NCBI GenBank assembly: GCA_013365365.1
Contig: JABVXU010000115.1
Span: 1 to 64,000 of the forward strand
Length of the DNA stretch: 64,000 nt
From: Cruorifilaria tuberocauda
Lineage: Eukaryota; Nematoda; Chromadorea; Rhabditida; Onchocercidae
Direction: 5' to 3'
A program made the position numbers and the translations under genes. A model generated the notes under the pieces. The model saw only the letters and a program-made list of their open reading frames with translations, was not told the DNA's origin and made no database searches. Shown here in pieces: positions 38,201 to 50,200 of this stretch. Numbering within the stretch: position 1 is the stretch's first letter; each line of letters begins with the position of its first letter.

Positions 38201-41200
38201 TAAAAAAAGTATCAGTGTTTAATACTAAGTTATCTTTTCATGATTCTTACTATATTAATAAATTACAAAGTTAAAAATTAAATACCTAATAAAAAAGTAT
38301 CATTACTTGTAACTCTTCCCATATATCTTAAGAATTTTAAATTAATTTCATTTGTAGGTACTTCGTTTTGTCAAAGATTTCGTCGAATTATTTGATGTTT
38401 CACCACGACAAACTCATATAGCTGTGATACAGTATTCCGATCTTATCAGACATGAAATCGACTTAAATCAATATTCCTCGGTAGAACAATTAAAACAAGC
38501 TATCGATCGAATCGAGTAAGTTAATTTACAGTTTTAGAAAAAAATTTCAATCATAAACTTTCCGTTTCATTAAAAATTCTTTATTTATCAATGCATCAGA
38601 AGTATTCGATACTATTGATTTATCAAATGATTACTTATAAAAATGATTTTCAGATATCTGACAGGTTTAACGAGAACCGGTGCTGCAATCAGACATGTTA
38701 CTGATGAAGCATTCAGTGAACACCGTGGTGCTCGACCGCTCGGTAGTGGGGTACCGCGGATTATGATCGTTATCACAGATGGACGATCGCAAGATGATAT
38801 TGCCACACCTGTGCAACATGCAAGAATGAAAAAAATACAAATTTTTGCAGTTGGTGTTACCAATCATGCATTAGATCCTGAATTGGAATCAATTTCTGGT
38901 AGCATTATCAATTCTAATCTTCCAGCTAACCTAATTCATGATGATTAATATAATTTTTAAATGCTATTAAATCATTTTACACCAATGGATCGTAATATTA
39001 TCAATATTTTTATCGCATTCAGTAGAATTGATTGCTAAGACATTATCAGGTTTAATCATTTTACAGAAAATGTTGGAAGTGATGAAAATTTTATTTGTCA
39101 TTTTTCAATTAATATAAATTCCTAAAATAATAAGCAAAATTTTCTATTTAATAAATTATTCAATTCAATAACATATTCTTCATTTTATCCAATTGTATGA
39201 TCGAATCGATCAATCGATTTCAATTACAAAAAGCATTAGTGAAACTTTTTTGTTTTTTAGGATCAAAAAAACGAACATTTCACGTGAATGCGTTTGAAGA
39301 GCTAAATGCACGTTTACGAAGTGCAATTCAAAAAATAACTTGTCCGGTTGATAGTTCATCACCAGCTGTTCCACTAGTACTTCAAGGTTAACTTTTTACC
39401 TATTTCAATCTTTTTTTTTTTTTATTTGAAACATTTTGAAAAGACAAACAAAATGCAAATTAATCATTGATATCATTCTTCTATAAGACCTGAAATGAAT
39501 CGCTGTAATTAGTGTAATCAAACATTCCAACTTTTTTAGGTAAATCATAAAAAGTATGAAATAAAGTTAAAATATGATGAAAAAAAAAAACAAAGCATTG
39601 CAGATATTTCATTAGTATTGTTTGTACTGTTTATAAAAAAAGATCATCGAACAAGGTGTGCTTGGCTACTGATATTCTTCTTCTTCTTCTTGTCTACTAC
39701 ATTGGTTATGGGCACAGAAGGTAGGGAGTGGGCTATTTTATACCTTCGAAACTTTTGAGGCTCATAAACAAATTTCCTTCATTATTTTACTTTGGGAAAT
39801 TAAAACAATAAACGAAGTGATTAATTAATTAATAATCAGTTTATGAGGCTTCTGAAGTTACGAAACAATATCATGTTAACAATTTTTTTTTGCTTTTATT
39901 CCCAAAATTAATATTAATTATTTGAGTAAATAATTATTTAAATACTAATAAGTAATTGTTTGAGTAAATTGTATTACTACTAATAAGTAAAAAGTATGGT
40001 TGGCAAGATTGAAATTCATTCTAATCATTTTTTTTGTTTTCCGATCGATTTGTATTAATTGATCAATGATTTATGTGTGAAGTAGAAATCTTCAAATACT
40101 AACAATTTCATTACGTTTTAAATTTTGAAATATAATAGTATGCCTAACTTTTTTTCTTTTTCGCTATCATTAATCTTATCAGTGTATAGAAATGGAATTA
40201 AATTGAATTAATTGTATTTGTTAAGCTATTTCGGTAGGAAATTAAATTAATTCAAAAACAAGAAATTATTATTATTTAAATTTCATTTTAAACCATGGAA
40301 TGATCCGGAATGCGTTATATTATTTAAATTTCATTTTAAACCATGGAATGATCCGGAATGCGTTATTTGATTGATTTAAAAAAGCCAAACTTTGTTTCTT
40401 CTTACTTATTTTTTCATGTTTCTGTTAATTACGGAATAAATTAATTAATCATTAATAATTAAGAAAGATTACTGATCTGATGAAGTTGATGATGGTTATG
40501 TTCACGTAGTTTGTTTGTTTGTTACTTATCTTTACTTACTTGAATATATGCTAATATTAATTAGCAGGAAAGATTGTGGAATGCAGTGGCAAAGTTTGTC
40601 TAATAACTTTTATTGTTTGTTTAAAAGTTTTTTTTTTCTCAATGCATGTTTAACATTATTTTATCATATCTTAACATCATGAATATCAAATTTAAATTTT
40701 TCTGTATTTTGTCCATGTTTCCTTCTGCCTGAAATGATATTATCGTTTACGATCAACAAAATTTTTTTTTTATTGAAATATTTTGTTTTTTTTTTTTAAA
40801 CAATTGAAATTTCAGAGAATTGCATTTTGCAAACACATGCAGAATGCGATCGATCGTTCAATCAAGTACGTACAAAGAAGGATGGAAAATCCTGCTGTAC
40901 CTGTCCAACAACATTTCAACAACATCCAATTACACGGGTATAGATATATGACGGGTATAGGTATAGATATTTAGGTATAAGTAATAATGTAGGACTTAAT
41001 AATTCTGCTTTATATAGGAACCATTCATGCAGCATGAGGTATTGTTAGCTAGTTATTACCTTTGATTCACATATTTGAACTTTCACGTAATTTAAACAAC
41101 AATTTTCAGTTTATGTGAATTTCTGATAGCTTAATTTATCATTTAAATTAGTTGCAGGTTTAGAAATTCGGAATTCTGAAATCATTTAAATTAGTTGCAG

Positions 41201-44200
41201 GTTTAGAAATTCGGAATTCTGAAATCATTTAAATTAGTTGCAGATTTAGAAATTCGGAATTCTGAGATCATTCAAGTAATAAGTAATCTATTGTTAAATG
41301 AGAATATATAATTTTAACATACGATAAAGATATAATTTTAGTTTTTCATCAGGTTTGTGGTGGTGCTTTATGTAATCCACAGATTATTTCCTCATGTCCA
41401 AGTCCTGAAATATGCAAGTTAACACCGCATGGTAATCACCGATGTACCTGTCCATCGCACCATGTACGAGATCATAAATCCGGTGCTTGCAGTAAGTTCT
41501 TCAGATTGTTTTTTTCTTTTTAAAAATTTTCTCTCTTACAGCATCTGAGACAATTTTAGTATGTACTAGTAAGTAATAACTAATAAGTTCCTAATAATTA
41601 TGGTACTTTAAATAGACTTTTACAGCTATCATTTTTAGTACCTAAGAATACACCATCAATGCCGGGAATAATACCGAGAACAGATGAATGTGGACATAAG
41701 AAACCGTGTAAGGAAAACGAGCAATGCGTCACGTCTTCATACGGACAGCAGATGTGCCAATGTTTGTACGTATTTATTGAAATTAATTAAAAATTAGCAA
41801 ATAGGAAATTGGGAAGAGAAAGGTAAGTATCGGAAGGATAGGAGAAATAAAGTTTGCATGAAATTTCTCAACGTTAACAAAATAAACTGTATTATTGTTT
41901 TAGGAAGCGGAGAAAATTTTTTGTAAACTTACTAATGGTACACGTAAGTATATACGTCAATTTGAAGCATTTGAAGTTTTTGAAATCAGTGGAAATTTTC
42001 AGATTTCATTACGTTTATCCATTATCAGTTTACTAAGTTTCCGTGATTTTACGTGATTTTCGTGATTCCGTGAAAGCCATACACTTTCAACTGACTTCTC
42101 TATCTATGATATGTTTTACTCTATTACGTATAATAAGTAAAATATTCTAGGCCTGGCTATGTGACCAGTTCGACAGGTAAATGTCAAGTAAGTGGAACGT
42201 GTGAGCCATATTTACCGAATGCGTGTGATCAACGAAGACATGAAGAGTGTCTTCCGGATAATCGTGGTGGATTCATTTGTCAATGTCCCGCTAATCACGC
42301 CCGTCACCCTGTCACCCAAATTTGCCGTAAGTTATGACTGAACTAAAATTAACTGATATCATTAAGAATAAAGTAATGAAATATCGAAGTGGAGAAATTC
42401 GATACAAACAATATTAGTTGATAAATGTAACCTTGAGAATATTATGCATGTGATTACACCTAATTAGGATAATTAATCAATTAGTTAATTAGCATTTTGT
42501 AAGAGAGAGTGTTAACAACACGTACGTGATGTAGTGATAAATGAGTGCGCTGCCGGAACGCATGATTGTGACAAGAATGCGAATTGTGTCGATACGGATG
42601 AAGGATATATTTGTACGTGTAAGAAAGGCTATATCGATGAGAGTCCCGATCAGTCGCAAAAACCCGGAAGAGTTTGTCGATTACGTACGTGTTCGTTTCT
42701 TCATCTACCGATAAATTATTGAAACTTCGAGCTATCGATGTATTAGATTGTAATCATCATTCATTTAGGATAGATCAATGTATTATATTTGAGATAGAGA
42801 TTTTTGAATTTTACTTTTACAATTATAACTATCTTAATGCTAAAAAGTTAAACTTTTGTTTTGAGAGGATGAGATTTTTGAAATTATCATTTGATAAATT
42901 AATTTAAATTCTGAAAATTTAATGATGAGAAGTTTTTTTTAGGTTAATTATAATCATTTTGATGAATTTGCAGAGATTGATGAATGTGCTCAAGGCATGC
43001 ATAATTGTTCAGCACATGCAGATTGCATTAATTTGCCAAAAGGATTTTTATGTCGATGTAAAAGTAATTACGTAGATTTCAGGTATGCATTTCATATAAA
43101 TCCATCAAATTATACTTTTCGATGAATCGTTTTTGTATTTCATAATTTTGGATGAATTCCGGACCGGGATATATAGGAAGATAAATGTTGTAAGAATTAC
43201 CACTGAACAGTTGGAACATCTAGGATATCAGGATAGAAAGATCAGAAAATCCAGAAATCTGAAAAACTTTCATACAGTAGCAATTACTATTCTTGTACGA
43301 TAATAACTGTTTTCTTTTTTTCTTTATTCTCAAATATTACTCTAAAATACTTTTTATCTCTTAACTTTCTTTAGCTTTCAAGTTTTTTTTTCACTGAAAA
43401 GTTATTGAAATTTGTTTATTGATTAAATTAGATGACAAATTTACAGTCCAAATCCACAACATTTTGGTGGCACATATTGTAAACCGTTGGTGGATGAATG
43501 TGCTAATAAATCATTGAATACATGCAGTAAGAATGCTATTTGCATTGATACAATGGAAAGTTACAAATGTCAATGCAAGGAAGGTTTCATCGATCATGAC
43601 GAACTTCGGAATCCAGGAAGAGTCTGTGAGGAAGGTAGACTGGAATCTCTGAAGACTCTGAATATTACACTTCTGAATCTCTCTGGAAGAGGAATGAAAA
43701 TTAATTTATTCTCTTCAGTTCCTTCTCTGATCACATTGATAAATTTGATTGTTTCATTTAATTACCCATTCAATTACTTTAATATTGATATCGCTAAAAT
43801 GTTCAATTCATAATTAAACCTAAAGGACATTTGTTAATAACTTAACTTTACAATAACTTAATAATAAAAGTAACAAACTTAATGAAAACCAAAATAAATA
43901 ATCGATTTCAGATAAAACTTTATAGATTATATGTAAACTTTCAGCAAATCAACTTTGTACATCAAATCAAAACGATTGCCATAAGAATGCGAAGTGTATA
44001 CAGAAAGATATTAATGAATATATCTGTGTCTGTGATCCAGGTTATATTGATAAAAGTCCTGATCCAAATAAACCAGGTTTCTACTTCTACATCAGAAAGA
44101 ATTACTATTATCACTTTAGCATATGCATTCTATAATTTATCTTTCAGATATCGAAAAATAACTCAAAAGAGTGTCTTTTTTTGAAATTAATTTTTTTTTC

Positions 44201-47200
44201 TTGAAAATGAAATGAGCCAAATTATAGTTTAATTTAAGCTTACGATTACTTTCATTGTATCATAACTACCACAATTACTTGTAAATAAGAACTTTTGAAA
44301 TATTTAGGTCGTGTTTGTGTAGAACGGATTTGCAATGATCCATCAAAACATAATTGTCATGCGGCTGCTGTATGTACCGAAGTTTCGACATCGGAAGGTT
44401 ATAAATGTTCATGTCGTAATGGTTATATCGATATGGATTCGAGCAAACCTGGTTAGTTCGCTTTTGATGAGTTTTAGATTTTATAAAATTATCAATGGCT
44501 ATTTTTCCGTCTCTTAAAATCTTCACATTTACATTGGTTTTTTCTTAAAGCATTGTAGAAATTTCCTCACTGTTCAAATATTTCACCTATTACTATTGAG
44601 GAAGAAGCTGAAAGTTACCTGAAAATTAATGAAAGGTCGTCAAGTATCAGAATACTTGAGAAGTATTTTAATGCTTAATAACTTCAAGTCATGATACTAA
44701 TGCTTAATAACTTCAACTTATGATACTCTCTCACAGTCGTTCATTTCGAAAAACTGAATGTTTCAGGAAGAGTTTGCAAAGAACTGATAAACGAATGCTT
44801 AGATCCATCATTGAATGACTGTGATCCAAAAGCTACGTGTAGTGATCTAAAAGATGGCTATACGTGCACTTGTCCACCCAACTCCAAAGACCTTTCTACC
44901 GATAGCCGAAAACCTGGACGAAAATGCTCCATTGTCAGTCTCAGCCTATCAAACTTTTACTAATTCGTAATTAAACTTAGTCTATCAAACTTTCCGAATT
45001 CATAATTAGTAAAATTTGATAGACGAAGTTACCTTATTTCTATTTTATAATTCATGTTAGTATCATTTTTTCCTATTTTCCTTACATATTTCTATTAGCA
45101 ATAATTAACCGATCATGAACAGTTTTGCAAGGAAGTTATTTGTCAATAAATGAGAAAAACCTGGTTACTTATCTTATAATGAGTAAGTAATTGTAAGTAA
45201 ATAATTGGTTTTCAAGTTATGTAAACTTGTTAAGTTTTGCAGCTGATTAATGAATGTTCAAATCCAAATTTGAACAACTGTAGTCGTTTTGCGGATTGCA
45301 TAGATCGAGAAGAAGGTTACGAATGCACTTGCAAAGCAGGTTATCGTGATAGGAATCCAGCTAAACCGGGAACTGATTGCAAATTGCGTGAGTGCATTAA
45401 TTTTATTCCTCTTAGGAAAATTCTAATATAATTATTAGAAATTATTAAGGTATTAATAATCATATGGTATTGATTACATTTTTTGCTATTGATCGGATGA
45501 TTTGAGACAGTTCGTTGAGTTCATGATTCAGAGGGGTTAAACCGTTTCATTTACTTTAAGTAATAAGTTATGCTGAAAAACGCTCCTGTCGAATTGAATG
45601 GTGTTTTATGGGTACTATTTGATAGTAGCTAGACGATTGATCATTTTTTAGATGACCTTAATAGTACAAAACGAAGGTCATCAGGTCAAACTGATAATAA
45701 ACAAATGATCGTCTAGCTACTATCGAGAATTGATTATCAGAATTGAATAATCATTAATTATCAATCGCAAATGATTTGCAGCAGTGAATGAGTGTGAATC
45801 ACCAAACCTGAATAATTGTGATCAAAATGCAAAATGTACTGATACGGAAGACGGATTCACTTGTGAATGTATTCCACCTTATACTGATCAAAATCCATCA
45901 CAACCTGGTACCATTTGTAGGTATGTCTTATATTAATTATTTGCAAGATTGAAAGTTTGCATTTTTTTTTTCTGCTTCTTTAACTTTTCTTTAAATTCAA
46001 ACTTTATTGATTCTTGTGATACTGATCTAATCATAAAACTGGAATGGAATGGAAAAAAAGCGTAAGTTTTAATTCGATTTAGGAAAGAGGGTTTTCCATG
46101 TGGTACAACGACTTGTCAGGAAGAACTTGGTGAAGTTTGTTCTGGAAATCAGGTCTGTGTTTGTCCTTCTGGACAAGAACGTCCAGGTCCTGGAGAAAAG
46201 TGCCGTCCGGTAAGTACAAAATTCCGAATAGGAAGAAGCAAATAATTGAATGGATCATGAAAATTTAGTTTGCTAACTTTAGTGCAACTGGCTAAAACTA
46301 TCAAAAAGAGAAATAAGATGTATGAAAGAGTCGGTGAAAAAATCAAAACTGAAATTTTAACTTCTCAATTTTAAAATTGCATTTATGCTGATCTTTATTG
46401 AGATTCATTGGATGATAAATAAAATTTAAAAAGTAAGATAATTCAATCATATCATCATCCTTGTTTCCTACATATGAACAGTACGCAAGAATAATCATGA
46501 TTGTGATTAGGTGCACAAGTAACAGAACTTACCTAATATACTGTAGGAAATACCGTAAAGTGAAATTAAGATGTAATTCTTTAAAACATTATTGAGCCTC
46601 ATTACTAGAAACAATCAAGGATTCTAAAGTAATACTTAAACTATATTTAACTGATTCCAAAGTATCCATATAATTTTGACTCTTTTTCAATCAACAAATT
46701 AAATGGGAAAATTTTTATATTATTAAATATTTGTGTTAACTATAAAAATTATTTTTAATTTTTGCTCTAATTTGAAAATGTATTTCAGTTTACAATTTAT
46801 CATGATATTTTTCGATCCTACGATTCTGTTCTAAGTTGTTACTTATGCGCCTAATCAAAATCATGATTATTGATACGTAAGAATACGCGAAAAACAAGAA
46901 TGGATAAAGATCTTTCTTTATTTATCATCCAACGAGAATGATTCGTATTTCAATAAATTTTAAATTAAAATTCACTATACAGCTTAGAACTTAGATTACT
47001 TTATATTAAAAGTAACGACGTATCGTTGCATAAGGATGAATGTCCGTCCATTTCAATCAATTCCCTCATTGCAGTAACAAGCGATTGTTTATTTGATTGG
47101 ATAACATTAGTTAAATACTTACTGATTTGACAAAGTTATTACTTATCATAATTCATAAAGCAAAAAAGACAAACAACCAAAATGATTACTTATCATCCAA

Positions 47201-50200
47201 CTCATTTCCATGATATTAATAAAGATCAGCATAAATAAAGTAATTTGAAATTTGCATTAACAATATGAGAATTTGCAGTAAGCGGAAAAAAGTTATTTAT
47301 TTCATTTTAGGTACAACGTCGATTAATTTCTTCTGAAAATTCTAGTCCGATAGTATTCCGTTTGAAATTTCAGGTTGAATCCTGGTCTCTACCATTATGG
47401 GTTGTTCGTGAAAATGATAAAGAATTAAATTACGATAAAAATTTGGCAAATCCACAAAGTGATCGATACAAGCAATTGGTAAATGCATTCGAGAAAGGTG
47501 TTGCTGAGAGTTATGCAAATACACCGCTAAAGAATAGTTTTGTTGCTGCTGAAGTGAACAAAATTACTCAACCGAGTGATTTTATTAAGGTAAGTAAGAA
47601 AAGAAATTAAAGTAATTAAACATTTGTGAATTTCTTTTAATTTTTATATTCCTTTCCTTCGAATACTTTTCTTATTTTAAAGCTCTTTAAGATTTCTTTT
47701 ACTTTCAGAAAATTAATCTTTACCCTAAGTAAATGTTAAAGTAGCAAAAAATTGAAATATTGATTTGTTATAAAAGATTCATTTGATGTGATTAGTGATA
47801 ATTCAGGAGGATTTCTTCCGCTGATAATGCTCATTTAATTCCGCCGATAATGCTGATTTATTTTAACATATCACTAATCGATACTTATCCATTTAAGCAA
47901 TGGGTTAAAGGAATTTTGTACAACTTTACGGCTCATTTTGTACGCGGTAGTGTCGCATCAGCTCCCAGTGTTTTTACCGATCTTTTAAATTATATCACTC
48001 AACGGAATAATTTTGAGGTTGGTAGTAACTTCGCTTTACTTCGTAAACTGTAATTTTAATTGTTCAAATTGAGACATTATTATTTATTAAAGCCTAACAT
48101 TCCGTTATTAATCATTGTTAAATTCATTATTCCACCAGCAAAAACATACTTTGTCAGTTTCCGGAAATTAGCCGGAAGTAAACAATGCTATATATACATT
48201 TATCACTAATTTTCAGGTTTTCAAGCATTAATTGCCTTAGAAATTTCAAGTTCAAGAGCTTAAAGAGTAATTACTTATAGAAAGTTAATCAAAATCCACT
48301 TATCGTTATACTCTATCTAATTATCATAGATTTGGCAACATTATTATAACTTTGAATGATTCATTTAAAAAACTTTAAAGTTTTCAGGTTGGTCAAAGCA
48401 AACAATTTATTAGTCCAATGCAAGCAAATCCATTTGATAATTGTTATAAAAGTGATTGTCATCCGGATGCAAAATGTACTTCTACTCCTACCGGTTATGT
48501 GTAAGTGATTGCATTTACATATAAGCATTGTTACTTTGTAAGTTAATGAGTTATCGTTTATAAGTTAGTTAAGAAGTAAGTTAACAAGTTAAAGTTAATA
48601 GTTTTAATATTGCAAAAAATTTTTTTTCAGGTTTCTAATTGTAAAAATGATTCATTCACATAAGTAATAGACATTGAATCATGATAAGTCATAGGATTCG
48701 GATGTTTATTTCCGGATTCGAATTATAATCTTGTCTAACTGTGATTTAGAACTTTTTGTGTTAAAAATGAAATGTATATTAAATAGAAAATTTGCTGGAT
48801 TTCCGGCATGCATCATTTTCATGATACGAAGTTCTGCAGATGTCAATGTCCGGATACACATCGTGATCTAAATCCGTCAAAACCGGGACGTGAATGCTCA
48901 AGCTACACTGGGTTAAATGAGTGCGAACGTAAAGAATTGAATGAATGTGATGAAAATGCACGATGTATCGATCAGGAGCATCTGTATAGGTAATAACTTT
49001 ACTTCCTATCAACTTTAAACTTTATCTTTTCAAGATTCAAGCTTAGTAAAAGTATTTTTAAATTTTGAATTGTAAGATAAATTTCTCATTCAATTCTAGG
49101 TGTGAATGTATAAAACCATATGTTGATGCAGCACCACCAGGAAAATTACCGGGTTCGTTGTGTCGTCTCGATTATTGCTCCGATGTGAACTTTTGTCCGG
49201 AAAATACTACTTGTCTAAACGAAGAAACAGGGGTCAGAAGTTAATTTATTTGCAACTAAATTTAACTCAAATATTTAAAACTTAGTTTAGATTTGCGCAG
49301 AATTGTTGCTGATGTTATTGTTATAGAAATTATACAAATAGAAATTTATATAAGTTAAACTTCTAAAAATGCGTCACTACACTTACTTAAGTTTACTTAT
49401 CACTCTAAATCCCTTATTTCTGGTAAAAAAAGCCTAATTAAGAATAAACAACAATAAAAAGAAAAGTTTTGAAATTTAACTTCGAAATTTTCATTTCCAT
49501 CGTTTTTTACTTTTTAAAGGCTGAATGCGTTTGCAAGGAAGGCTTCGTGAATATTCAAAACAGTCCATATCGAAATCAAGTTAACATTCCGGAAAATATT
49601 TACTGCTTAAGGCTACAAGATGTTAATGAATGTGCTCTTGGTCTTACCAACTGCAGTGCAGTAGCAGTTTGCATTGATCTGCCGATTGGCTACAAATGTC
49701 GTTGTCCGGAAGGGTGAGTAAATAAACATGAAAACTTTTAACAAGTTATGACTAACAAATTTCCATATGATATTAACTAAGTAATTAATTAAGTAATTTG
49801 AATTAAAATATTAAGTAATTTAAATTATTCAATTTTTATTCTTATCATTTTGAGCGGTGCAAAGAGATCTTATATATCATTGAATTATTGTTAATTAATA
49901 GATATGTGGATGGCGTTCCGGAAGAACCGGGTCGGATATGCGCAGCACAGCTATGCGGTTTATGTAACGGACACGGTGATTGCATATACAATGAAGTGAC
50001 TAAAAATGTCACATGTTCATGTATCGGTGGTTATACCGGAGAATTTTGCGAAATTGAACCATCTAAAACACTGCTGTTACTTTTCCTGATCCTATCTAGC
50101 ATACTTTTACTCTTATCACTATGCTGTTGCTTATATTTCTGCTCGAAGCTCAGGCATGTACCCTTTACTATTACTTATTGACTTAATTACAATTTTAATT

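Noticed and set aside
38612..38867. Minus-strand frames opposite the vWA exon
   Set aside because: They are antisense shadows of exon 12 of the MUP-4-type gene, whose product carries the conserved ITDGRS motif.
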